From: SZUA-320 sp041612035
GTDB taxonomy: Bacteria; Gemmatimonadota; Gemmatimonadetes; Gemmatimonadales; GWC2-71-9
Direction of reading: 5' to 3'
Assembly: GCA_041612035.1 (NCBI GenBank)
Contig: JBFILX010000016.1
Span: 1-19,411, forward strand
DNA length: 19,411 nt
Made by a program: the position numbers and the translations under genes. A model generated the notes under the pieces. The model saw only the letters and a list, made by a program, of their open reading frames with translations. It ran no database searches and was not told where the DNA came from. Below, in pieces: positions 1 to 6,966 of this stretch (the stretch's first letter is position 1; every line of letters begins with the position of its first letter).

Positions 1-380
1 GCATTGCTCCGGGGCAGGACCTGGTCGAGGAAGACGAAGTTGAACGCGGCCAGCGCCACGCCGGCGATCAGGACGGGCCGGAGCAGCTGGGCCACGCTGA
101 TCCCGTTGGCCCGCATGGCGGTGATCTCGTTCTCCGCGGCGAGCTGGCTGATCCCGTACAGCACCGCCACCAGGATCGCCATCGGGAGGGTGAGGGCGAC
201 GATGAACGGCAGGCTCAGCAGCAGCACCTCGCCGATGACCCCGGCCGGCAGCCCCTTGCCCACCAGGTCGCCGAACCGCTTGGCGATGTGGTTGAGCATG
301 AGCATGCTGGTGAGCGCCCCCAGGGCGAACAGGAAGGGGGCGGCGAGCTGCCGGAGCAGGTAGCGGGAGAGCAGCCGCAT
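1..380 (-). CDS. LptF/LptG-family LPS export permease, N-terminal part
   Basis: This is the N-terminal 126 residues of an inner-membrane permease of the YjgP/YjgQ (LptF/LptG) family. With LptB these proteins extract lipopolysaccharide from the inner membrane and pass it to the periplasmic bridge. The reverse strand reads MRLLSRYLLRQLAAPF, then a hydrophobic segment, then an amphipathic stretch (HIAKRFGDLVGKGLP) and two further hydrophobic segments separated by AAENEITAMRANGIS. That last motif is a family hallmark: the cytoplasmic coupling-helix region contacting the ATPase. The rest of the gene lies beyond the left edge. LptF and LptG cannot be told apart from this part. ATG at 380-378 is the only sensible start. 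A -10-like TACCTT lies just upstream with almost no room for a leader. The gene diverges from the M28 peptidase gene. The family call is secure. Confidence 0.9.
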   Translation of the reverse strand, partial: MRLLSRYLLRQLAAPFLFALGALTSMLMLNHIAKRFGDLVGKGLPAGVIGEVLLLSLPFIVALTLPMAILVAVLYGISQLAAENEITAMRANGISVAQLLRPVLIAGVALAAFNFVFLDQVLPRSN

Positions 381-388
381 GGGGGACA

Positions 389-394
389 AAGGTA
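389..394 (-). promoter_or_regulatory. candidate -10 box of the LptF/G gene, near-leaderless
   Basis: On the minus strand ATTACCTT is followed by TGTCCCCC and then the ATG. TACCTT (394 to 389) fits TANNNT and would place the transcription start about two bases before the start codon. No convincing -35 was seen. The same octamer ATTACCTT recurs at 13487-13494 ahead of the histidine kinase gene. Confidence 0.35.
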
Positions 395-447
395 ATGCGG
401 CGGGCGGGGCGTTAGGTTTGGGGCCGACCGGGTCCGGGAGCCCACCG

Positions 448-1353
448 ATGATGCTGCGCGCGATGGCGGGAATGCTGCTGACGGCGGCGGGGTGCGCCCG
501 GGCCCCGGTCCCCGAGTTCGACGGCCAGGCCGCCCTGGGCTACGTGCGCGAGCAGCTGGCCTTCGGGCCCCGGATCCCCGGCACCGAGGGGCACCGCCGC
601 ATGGGGGACTGGCTGGAGGCCCAGCTCCGGACCCGGGCCGACACGGTGATCGTCCAGCCCTTCGACCACATGGCCGCCGACGGGACCGTCCTCCCGCTCC
701 GCAACTTCATCGCCCGCTTCCGCCCCGAGGCCGCCGAGCGGATCCTGCTGCTGGCCCACTGGGACACCCGGCCCCGGGCCGACGCCGCGGGGAGCCGGGA
801 CCCGACCCTGCCGGTCCCGGGCGCCAACGACGGTGGCTCGGGGGTGGCGGTGCTGCTGGGCCTGGCCGACGCGCTCCGTGCCGGGGCGCCGCCCGTGGGG
901 GTGGACCTCCTCTTCGTGGACGGGGAGGACTACGGGTCCTTCAGCGAGGACGTCGATGTGCTGATCGGCTCCCGGTACTACGCCCGCCACCCGCTCCCCG
1001 GCCCCCGCCCCCTGTTCGCCATCCTGCTGGACATGGTGGGCGACCGCGACCTCCGGATCTACCAGGAGGGCTACTCCCTCACCGGCGCCCCGGAGGTGGT
1101 GGACCGGGTCTGGCGCGTGGCCGCCGACCTGGGGCACGGGGATGTCTTCGTGGCCGCGCCCCGGCACACCCTCACCGACGACCACGTCCCCCTCCAGCAG
1201 GCGGGGTTCCGGGCCATCAACGTGATCGACTTCGACTACGGGCCCGGCCACGCCTGGTGGCACACCCCCGACGACACCCTCGACAAGGTGAGCGCCGAGA
1301 GCCTGGCGATCGTGGGCCGGGTGATGCTGGGCGTCATCCACCGGCAGCGCTGA
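448..1353 (+). CDS. lipoprotein M28-family zinc peptidase / glutaminyl-cyclase-like protein
   Basis: This 301-residue exported metalloprotein belongs to peptidase family M28. The N-terminus MMLRAMAGMLLTAAGC is a lipoprotein signal with lipobox LTAAGC, Cys16 being the lipidated residue. Family motifs appear in order: HWDTRP (His104, Asp106), GANDGGSG (Asp128, metal ligand), FVDGEDYG (Glu160 catalytic, Asp161), LLDMVGD (Asp195), TDDHVPLQQAG and WWHTPDDTLDK (His272, metal ligand). The TDDH and WHT blocks resemble secreted glutaminyl-peptide cyclotransferases, which form N-terminal pyroglutamate, so either aminopeptidase or cyclase activity is possible. The ATG at 448 was chosen over the in-frame ATG at 379 because the lipobox signal starts there and GGGAG precedes it; the longer start would add a polar tail before the signal. 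Probably anchored on the periplasmic side. It is transcribed away from the LPS permease gene. Confidence 0.87.
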   Translation: MMLRAMAGMLLTAAGCARAPVPEFDGQAALGYVREQLAFGPRIPGTEGHRRMGDWLEAQLRTRADTVIVQPFDHMAADGTVLPLRNFIARFRPEAAERILLLAHWDTRPRADAAGSRDPTLPVPGANDGGSGVAVLLGLADALRAGAPPVGVDLLFVDGEDYGSFSEDVDVLIGSRYYARHPLPGPRPLFAILLDMVGDRDLRIYQEGYSLTGAPEVVDRVWRVAADLGHGDVFVAAPRHTLTDDHVPLQQAGFRAINVIDFDYGPGHAWWHTPDDTLDKVSAESLAIVGRVMLGVIHRQR

Positions 1354-1412
1354 CCGCGCCGCTCCGCGCCACGGTGCGCGGCGCGGGTTCCACCGCCCCG
1401 GCCGTCCCGGCA

Positions 1413-1418
1413 TAGCAT
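1413..1418 (+). promoter_or_regulatory. candidate -10 box of comEA-like gene
   Basis: TAGCAT ends six bases before the ATG at 1425, so a transcript would begin at or next to the A of the start codon. No clear -35 and no Shine-Dalgarno sequence were seen. This is consistent with a leaderless mRNA but rests on pattern alone. Confidence 0.35.
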
Positions 1419-1424
1419 CGGGCC

Positions 1425-2018
1425 ATGAACCGCGCGGAACGCGGGGTGGTCCTCACCCTGCTCGGACTGGGCGTGGCGGGCCACGCCGTGGGGCTGCTGC
1501 GGCCGGGGCCCGGCGCGTCCCCCGGCGCGGGCCCTCCCGAGGCCCCGGCCACGGCGCTGGCCCGGCAGCGGGCCCGGGTGGCCGCGGCCGCTCGGCCGCT
1601 CCGCCCGGGGGAGCGCCTCGACCCGGACCGGGCGAGCGCGGAGGAGCTGGACCGGCTTCCCGGGATTGGCATGCGGCTCGCCAAGGAGATGGTAGCGGAC
1701 CGAGCGATTCGGGGTCCGTTCGGGTCGCCGGGGGCGCTCGAGCGGGTACCGGGAATCGGTCCGGCCACGGTCCGGCGGCTGGAGCCGTTCTTGCTTTTCG
1801 GTCGGCCGCAGGCGCCGCCGGACCGGCGGGTCGATCTCAACCGGGCCTCCCTGGCGGAGCTGGAGACGCTGCCCGGGATCGGGCCGAGCAGGGCGCAGGC
1901 GATTCTCGCATATCGCGACAGACACGGTCCCTTCCGGGACGTCGCGGAACTCGTTCGGGTACCTGGAGTTGGGCCCCACACCCTGAGCCGTCTCGCGGGC
2001 CGCGTCGCGGTGCGCTGA
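1425..2018 (+). CDS. comEA: ComEA-like DNA-binding protein with two helix-hairpin-helix domains
   Basis: This 197-residue protein is probably anchored by an N-terminal hydrophobic helix (residues 8-25), followed by a Pro/Gly/Ala-rich linker. It carries two ComEA-type (HhH)2 domains. The first spans about 64-124, with hairpins LPGIG (78-82) and VPGIG (108-112). The second spans about 136-196, with LPGIG (149-153), the family-typical VDLNRAS start, and VPGVG (179-183). ComEA proteins bind incoming double-stranded DNA in the periplasm and pull it through the outer membrane during natural transformation. Typical ComEA has one such domain, so the duplication is notable. The first copy is more divergent (DPDRAS in place of DLNRAS, and MRLAKEMVADR). 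The gene ends 38 bases before pilB on the same strand, which supports a competence-pilus link. A generic HhH protein cannot be excluded. Confidence 0.85.
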   Translation: MNRAERGVVLTLLGLGVAGHAVGLLRPGPGASPGAGPPEAPATALARQRARVAAAARPLRPGERLDPDRASAEELDRLPGIGMRLAKEMVADRAIRGPFGSPGALERVPGIGPATVRRLEPFLLFGRPQAPPDRRVDLNRASLAELETLPGIGPSRAQAILAYRDRHGPFRDVAELVRVPGVGPHTLSRLAGRVAVR

Positions 2019-2056
2019 GCCGCCGGGCGGCCGGGTGGATCCTCGGGGGCCGGAGC

Positions 2057-3787
2057 ATGACCTTGCCGAAGTCGGAGCCGATGACCGCAACGCTTCCCAC
2101 CACCGATCGTCTGGGCGACCTCCTCGTGCAGGAGGGCGTCATCACACCCTCCCAGCTCAAGGCGGCGCTGGCGGACCAGCGGCAGTCGGGCGACCGGCTG
2201 GGCTACGTGCTGGTCAAGCTGGGGCTGGCCGACGAGGTGGATGTTGCGCGGGTGCTGGCCCGCCAGCTCCGGATGCCGGCGGTCGACCTGTCGCGCTTCG
2301 AGCCCGACCCGAAGATCCTGCGGCTGATCCCGAACGACGTGGCGCAGAAGCAGCTGGTGCTCCCGCTGCGGCGGGACGGCCGGACCCTCACGGTGGCGAT
2401 GGCGGACCCGACCGATCCGTCGCTGCTGCAGGACCTCAAGTTCATCACCCGGTTCGACGTCTTCCCGGTGGTGGTGGGCGAGTACTCCCTGCGGGCCCTG
2501 ATCGACAAGTGGTACGCCGGGAGCGAGGAGCAGCTCCGGGACCTTCTGAAGGACGTGGACCTCACTGCCACGCTCGAGGTGGTCGAGGAGGAAGAGGAGG
2601 AGGTCGTCACCCAGGCGCAGATCGACGACGCGCCGGTGGTGCGGCTCATCAACGGGATCCTGTTCGAGGCGGTGCGGCGGGGGGCGAGCGACATCCACAT
2701 CGAGCCGTTCGAGCACGAGCTCCGGGTCCGCTACCGGATCGACGGGGCGCTGCTCGAGGTCATGAAGCTCCCGATGCGGCTCAAGGCGGCGCTGATCTCC
2801 CGGGTCAAGATCCTGGCCTCGCTCAACATCGCCGAGCGCCGGGTGCCCCAGGACGGACGGATCAAGCTCAAGGTGGCCCAGCGGGTGATCGACTTCCGGG
2901 TCTCGACCCTGCCGGTGCTCTTCGGGGAGAAGGTGGTGCTCCGGGTGCTCGACAAGGGCAACCTGACCCTCGACCTGACCAAGTTCGGATTCTCCCCCAG
3001 GGCGGAGGCCGACCTCCTGCGCGCCATCCTGAGCCCCTTCGGCATGGTGCTGGTGACCGGGCCCACCGGGTCGGGCAAGACCACCACCCTCTACTCCTGT
3101 CTGCAGCGCATCAACACCATCGACACCAACATCATGACCGCGGAGGACCCGGTCGAGTACAACCTGCAGGGGATCAACCAGGTGCAGGTCCGGCCGGAGA
3201 TCGGGCTGACCTTCGCGTCGGCCCTGCGCGCCTTCCTCCGGCAGGACCCGAACATCGTGATGATCGGCGAAATCCGGGACCTGGAGACCGCCAGCATCGC
3301 GATCAAGGCGTCCCTGACCGGCCACCTGGTGCTCTCCACCCTGCATACCAACGACGCACCGAGCACGATCGTCCGGCTTCTCGACATGGGGGTGGAGGCG
3401 TTCAACGTGGCCAGCGCGGTCAACCTGGTGGCGGCCCAGCGGCTGGTTCGCCGCGTCTGCGCGGACTGCCGGGCCCCGACGACCTATTCTGAGGACACCC
3501 TGGAGACCCTCGGCACGGATCTTGACCGGATGGGGCGCATCCCCTTCATGAAGGGCCGGGGCTGCGACGCCTGCGGGGGGACGGGGTACCGGGGGCGGGC
3601 GGGGCTGTACGAGGTGATGGCGATGAGTCCGGAGCTGCGCCGCATGGTGCTGGGCGGGTCGTCGGTGGACGAGCTGCGCCGGACCGCGATCGCCGAGGGG
3701 ATGCTGACGCTCCGGATGGACGGACTCAACAAGATCGAGCAGGGGATCACCACGCTCGAGGAAGTCGTCAAGGAGACGGCCGGATGA
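2057..3787 (+). CDS. pilB: type IV pilus extension ATPase PilB
   Basis: This 576-residue GspE/PulE-family secretion ATPase powers pilin polymerisation from the cytoplasmic face of the inner membrane. An N-terminal MSHEN-type domain (about 15-160; RLGDLLVQEGVITPSQL), which in relatives binds cyclic-di-GMP, leads through a six-glutamate linker near residue 180 into the N1/N2 and RecA-like domains. Seen are SDIHIEP, Walker A GPTGSGKTT (335-343), the Asp box AEDPVEYNLQG, Walker B IVMIGEIRD, and the His box TGHLVLSTLHTNDAPS. Four cysteines, C468/C471 and C503/C506 (CADC and CDACGGTGYRGR), form the zinc-binding C-terminal knuckle typical of PilB/GspE and absent from PilT. Length is normal. The start at 2057 has GGGGG seven bases upstream; an in-frame ATG at 2081 is possible. 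The stop overlaps the pilT start (ATGA), implying coupled translation. Confidence 0.96.
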   Translation: MTLPKSEPMTATLPTTDRLGDLLVQEGVITPSQLKAALADQRQSGDRLGYVLVKLGLADEVDVARVLARQLRMPAVDLSRFEPDPKILRLIPNDVAQKQLVLPLRRDGRTLTVAMADPTDPSLLQDLKFITRFDVFPVVVGEYSLRALIDKWYAGSEEQLRDLLKDVDLTATLEVVEEEEEEVVTQAQIDDAPVVRLINGILFEAVRRGASDIHIEPFEHELRVRYRIDGALLEVMKLPMRLKAALISRVKILASLNIAERRVPQDGRIKLKVAQRVIDFRVSTLPVLFGEKVVLRVLDKGNLTLDLTKFGFSPRAEADLLRAILSPFGMVLVTGPTGSGKTTTLYSCLQRINTIDTNIMTAEDPVEYNLQGINQVQVRPEIGLTFASALRAFLRQDPNIVMIGEIRDLETASIAIKASLTGHLVLSTLHTNDAPSTIVRLLDMGVEAFNVASAVNLVAAQRLVRRVCADCRAPTTYSEDTLETLGTDLDRMGRIPFMKGRGCDACGGTGYRGRAGLYEVMAMSPELRRMVLGGSSVDELRRTAIAEGMLTLRMDGLNKIEQGITTLEEVVKETAG

Positions 3788-4914
3788 CCGATCTGAATCT
3801 GCGGACCCTGCTCGAGGAGATGATCGTGCGAGGGGCGTCCGACCTGCACCTCACGGCGGGCGAACGCCCCCGGCTCCGGGTGGACGGCGACATCGTCCCC
3901 GGGAGCGTGGAGCAGGTCCTGACCCCGAAGGACACCCTCGGGCTGGCCTACAGCGTCCTCACCGAGAACCAGAAGAAGCGGTTCGAGATCGACAGCGAGC
4001 TCGACTTCTCGTTCGGGATCCAGAACCTGGCCCGGTTCCGGGGCAACGTGTTCAAGCAGCGCGGCTGCGTGGCGATGGTGCTCCGGATGGTGCCGTTCAA
4101 CATCCTGACCTTCGAGGACCTGGGGCTGCCCCCGGTGATCGCCCAGCTGGCCGAACGGCCCCGGGGGCTGATCCTGGTGACGGGGCCCACCGGCTCGGGC
4201 AAGTCCACCACGCTCAGCGCGATCATCGACAAGATCAACAAGGAGCGGAAGGGCCACATCATCACGGTCGAGGACCCGATCGAGTTCATCCACAACCACC
4301 AGAACTGCATCGTGAACCAGCGGGAGGTGGGGACGGACACCCAGTCGTTCTCCAGCGCGCTCAAGTACGCGCTGCGCGAGGACCCGGACGTGATCCTGGT
4401 GGGCGAGATGCGGGACCTGGACACGGTGGCATCCGCCCTGACCATCGCGGAGACCGGCCACCTGGTGCTGGCGACGCTGCATACCAACTCGGCGGCCGAG
4501 TCGATCAACCGGATCATCGACGTCTTCCCGTCCAACCAGCAGAGTCAGGTGCGGGCCCAGCTCAGCTTCGTGCTAGAGGGGGTCATCACCCAGACCCTGC
4601 TGCCCAAGGCCACCGGGCGCGGCCGGGTCATGGCGGCGGAGATCATGGTGGCCACGCCGGCCATCCGCGCGCTCATCCGGGACGACAAGGTCCACCAGAT
4701 CTACAGCGCCCTCCAGGCCGGCAAGAAGTACGGCATGCAGACCCTCAACGACGCCCTGTACCAGCTCTACGTGCAGCGGCTGGTCGCCAAGGAGGAGTGC
4801 CTGCGGGTCAGTGCCGACCGCAACGAGTTCCTGCGCATGATCGGCGAGAAGCCGATGGATGAGCAGGCCATCGAGACCATGAACAGCGCGCCGGCCGCCC
4901 GGGCCCGGCGCTAA
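3784..4914 (+). CDS. pilT: type IV pilus retraction ATPase PilT
   Basis: This 376-residue ATPase depolymerises the pilus, giving twitching motility and pulling in bound DNA. It has the PilT opening GASDLHLTAGERPRLRVDG, Walker A GPTGSGKST (134-142), the Asp box TVEDPIEF, Walker B VILVGEMRD, the His box TGHLVLATLHTNSA, and the C-terminal AIRALIRD motif, close to the AIRNLIRE signature needed for retraction. The PilB zinc cysteines are absent, as expected. The C-terminal tail after about residue 345 is less conserved and ends in an Ala/Arg-rich stretch. It overlaps pilB by four bases and lies 21 bases before pilC, so the three form one operon. It could be a PilU-type paralogue, but the complete motifs favour PilT. 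Confidence 0.95.
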   Translation: MTDLNLRTLLEEMIVRGASDLHLTAGERPRLRVDGDIVPGSVEQVLTPKDTLGLAYSVLTENQKKRFEIDSELDFSFGIQNLARFRGNVFKQRGCVAMVLRMVPFNILTFEDLGLPPVIAQLAERPRGLILVTGPTGSGKSTTLSAIIDKINKERKGHIITVEDPIEFIHNHQNCIVNQREVGTDTQSFSSALKYALREDPDVILVGEMRDLDTVASALTIAETGHLVLATLHTNSAAESINRIIDVFPSNQQSQVRAQLSFVLEGVITQTLLPKATGRGRVMAAEIMVATPAIRALIRDDKVHQIYSALQAGKKYGMQTLNDALYQLYVQRLVAKEECLRVSADRNEFLRMIGEKPMDEQAIETMNSAPAARARR

Positions 4915-4935
4915 GACGCCACGAGGACACCAACC

Positions 4936-6141
4936 ATGCCGATGTGGGAATACACCGCCAAGAACGCCGCCTCCGGCCAGATCCTGAAGGGGCAGCTCGA
5001 CGTCCCCAGCCGGGACGACGTGGTGGCCTTCATCCGCAAGAGCCGGATGACCCCCGTGAGCATCCGGGAGGCCCCGCGCCGGATCAGCCTCACGATGGGT
5101 GGGGGGGTGAAGACGCGCGACGTCGTGATCTTCACCCGGCAGTTCGCCACCATGATCAACGCGGGCCTGCCCCTGGTGCAGTCGCTCACCATTCTGGCCC
5201 AGCAGACCGAGAACAAGGCCCTGCGGGAAGTGACCAGGGCGGTCGTCTACGACGTCGAGGCCGGCAACACCCTGGCCGACGCGCTCCGCAAGCACCCGAA
5301 GGTGTTCAGCGACCTGTACGTGAACATGGTGGCGGCCGGCGAGGCGGGCGGCATCCTGGACACCATTCTCCTGCGGCTGGCCAGCTTCCTCGAAAAGAAC
5401 GACGCCCTGGTGCGCAAGGTGAAGGGCGCCATGGTCTACCCCGGCGTCATCATGTCCGTGGCCGCCGGCGCCATCGCGATCCTGCTGATCTTCGTGATTC
5501 CCACCTTCCAGGAGATGTTCGCCTCGGTGAACCTGGAACTGCCCATGGCCACGCGCCTGGTGATCGGGTCCTCCAACTTCCTGGTGGGCTGGTGGTGGGC
5601 CCTGCTGGCGGTGATCGGCCTCGGGGTGTTCGGCTTCAAGCAGTTCTACGCCACCCCGGCCGGACGCAAGACGGTGGACGGCGCGATGCTGCGGGCCCCC
5701 GGGCTGGGCGACCTGCTCCGCAAGGCTGCGGTCTCCCGGTTCACCCGGACCCTGAGCACCCTGATCTCCTCCGGCGTCTCCATCCTGGACGGGCTGGAGA
5801 TCACCGCCAAGACCGCGGGCAACATGGTCATCCACGACGCCGTGATGCAGTCCCGGCAGTCCATCGCCGGCGGCGAGACGATCGCCGGGCCGCTGGAGCA
5901 GTCGGGCGTCTTCCCGCCGATGGTGATCTCCATGGTGGCCGTGGGCGAGCAGACCGGCGGCCTGGACGAGATGCTCGCCAAGATCGCCGACTTCTACGAC
6001 GAGGAGGTGGACGTGGCCGTGAGCGCCCTCATCTCCCTCATGGAACCCATGATGATCGTGGTCCTCGGCATGGTTGTGGGCGGCATCATCGTGGCCATGT
6101 ACCTCCCGATCTTCGACATGGTGAACGCGGTCCAGTCCTGA
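4936..6141 (+). CDS. pilC: type IV pilus inner-membrane platform protein PilC
   Basis: This 401-residue member of the GspF/PilC family is the inner-membrane platform on which PilB and PilT act. The opening MPMWEYTAKNAASGQILKG is the usual PilC N-terminus. Two T2SSF domains follow, about 64-187 (FTRQFATMINAGLPLVQSL ... VAAGEAGG) and about 267-389 (FTRTLSTLISSGVSILDGL ... VAVGEQTGGLDEML). Hydrophobic membrane spans lie near 170-190, 214-236 and 370-392. The glycine/glutamate motifs VAAGEAGG and VAVGEQTGG are the canonical repeats of the family. ACGAGGACACC before the ATG supplies a ribosome-binding site. It is the third gene of pilB-pilT-pilC; no pilin, prepilin peptidase or pilMNOPQ genes lie in the window. 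Confidence 0.95.
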   Translation: MPMWEYTAKNAASGQILKGQLDVPSRDDVVAFIRKSRMTPVSIREAPRRISLTMGGGVKTRDVVIFTRQFATMINAGLPLVQSLTILAQQTENKALREVTRAVVYDVEAGNTLADALRKHPKVFSDLYVNMVAAGEAGGILDTILLRLASFLEKNDALVRKVKGAMVYPGVIMSVAAGAIAILLIFVIPTFQEMFASVNLELPMATRLVIGSSNFLVGWWWALLAVIGLGVFGFKQFYATPAGRKTVDGAMLRAPGLGDLLRKAAVSRFTRTLSTLISSGVSILDGLEITAKTAGNMVIHDAVMQSRQSIAGGETIAGPLEQSGVFPPMVISMVAVGEQTGGLDEMLAKIADFYDEEVDVAVSALISLMEPMMIVVLGMVVGGIIVAMYLPIFDMVNAVQS

Positions 6142-6171
6142 GGCCGCTTCGCCCGCCGGACGACGCGGGGG

Positions 6172-6185
6172 CGCCCCGCGGGGCG
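6172..6185. terminator. GC palindrome after pilC, possible terminator
   Basis: CGCCCCGCGGGGCG is a perfect 14-base palindrome 30 bases after the pilC stop, inside a very G/C-rich segment. There is no T-tract beyond GTTT at 6199-6201. It could act as a pause or a terminator, but such palindromes also arise by chance in GC-rich DNA. Confidence 0.25.
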
Positions 6186-6226
6186 GCCCCGCGCTCCGTT
6201 TCCCCCCCGCACTCTCCCCCCCCGCT

Positions 6227-6267
6227 GAAACCTTTCGCCCGGCGAACGCGTCCCAGTCTGTAACGTC
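6227..6267 (+). promoter_or_regulatory. candidate ECF-sigma promoter, two overlapping -35/-10 pairs
   Basis: GAAACCTTT (6227-6235) resembles the AAC-centred -35 of extracytoplasmic-function sigma factors and is followed 17 bases after its AAC by CGTC (6249-6252). A second pair, GAAC (6244-6247) and CGTC (6264-6267), is 16 bases apart. Both geometries fit the known AAC-N16/17-CGTC pattern of ECF promoters. The sequence lies directly upstream of the membrane-protein gene at 6295. Which pair is used, if either, cannot be told from sequence. Confidence 0.45.
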
Positions 6268-6294
6268 TCGACACGGGATCCACCGGGGGGAGCC

Positions 6295-6966
6295 ATGCGG
6301 AAATACTGGGTACGGATCGGCCTCGGCGCGGCGGCCGTCTTCGCCGCCGGCATGTTCGTGATCACCCTGGGCCGGCAGGTGCGGGACCGCGCCCTGGACG
6401 CCATCCGGGACGGGGGCACGGTGCGGGTCCCGCTCGCCCTCATGCCGTTCGAGGTGAACGGCGCGCGGGTGGGGTCGGTCCGGGCCCTGGAAGTCCAGCG
6501 GAGCGGATCCGACCAGGTGAAACGGATCCAGGTGACCGTCCACCTGAAGGGGGTCGAGGCCGACCAGCTCGAGGCCTGCGCCCTCACCATCGGTGACGGA
6601 CGCCACGACCTGTTCGGCTGCGTCCCGCCCGCCGAGGCCGAGGCCCGGGGGATGGTGCAGGTGGGGGAAGTGCGGTTCGAGCCGGCCGGGCTGGTCCGGC
6701 CGATCATGCTGGACCGCGCCCACGTGGGCGACTGGTTCGACGAGGCCGGGGCCGCGGCGTTCATGATGCACGCCGGCCCCGAGGGGACCCGGATCCGGGT
6801 GACCGATCAGCAGGGGCGGGAAGCCGTCCGGCTCGACGCGGATTCGAACGGCGCGTCGCTGGACGTCCGCAGCGAGGACGGCCGCGAGGTCGTGCGGCTC
6901 CGGGCCGGGGCCCAGGGCGTGGACCTCAGGGTGAAGGCGAACCCACCTCCTCGAAACGGGCCGTGA
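6295..6966 (+). CDS. single-pass membrane protein, paralogue A of an uncharacterised pair
   Basis: I do not recognise this 223-residue protein. It has an N-terminal membrane anchor (about 7-26) and an outward-facing domain, followed by a C-terminal repeat section. Residues 30-150 match the protein at 9128-9748 with almost no gaps: RAL..IRDGG, GSV at 60-62, Cys95, the VGEVRFEP block (123-130), then a proline two to four residues on and a final V..W. Cys95 and Cys109 bracket a short variable loop, as in the paralogue, and probably form a disulfide outside the cytoplasm. Two 22-residue repeats (164-185 and 186-207) end the protein. The ATG at 6295 has GGGGGGAG just upstream. An ECF-like promoter precedes it. 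Its 3' end overlaps the convergent tnaA gene by 41 bases. No catalytic motif is evident. Confidence 0.75.
   Translation: MRKYWVRIGLGAAAVFAAGMFVITLGRQVRDRALDAIRDGGTVRVPLALMPFEVNGARVGSVRALEVQRSGSDQVKRIQVTVHLKGVEADQLEACALTIGDGRHDLFGCVPPAEAEARGMVQVGEVRFEPAGLVRPIMLDRAHVGDWFDEAGAAAFMMHAGPEGTRIRVTDQQGREAVRLDADSNGASLDVRSEDGREVVRLRAGAQGVDLRVKANPPPRNGP
6784..6933 (+). repeat. 22-residue protein repeats in paralogue A
   Basis: Residues 164-185 and 186-207 are two 22-residue units sharing the pattern G-x-x-(I/L)-x-V-x-x-x-x-G-R-E-x-V-R-L-x-A. A third, truncated unit (GVDLRV) follows. The DNA units are 6784-6849, 6850-6915 and 6916-6933. The alternation of polar and aliphatic residues suggests beta strands with a turn at the GRE. 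The paralogue at 9128 lacks these repeats. Confidence 0.75.

Noticed and set aside
379..447. Earlier ATG for the M28 peptidase
   Set aside because: It would place 23 polar/Gly-rich residues ahead of a good lipoprotein signal, and it overlaps the start of the divergent gene.
2019..2056. Sigma-54 promoter ahead of pilB
   Set aside because: No TGGCAC-N5-TTGC-like sequence was found here or in the gap before comEA, so direct PilR control of pilBTC is not supported.
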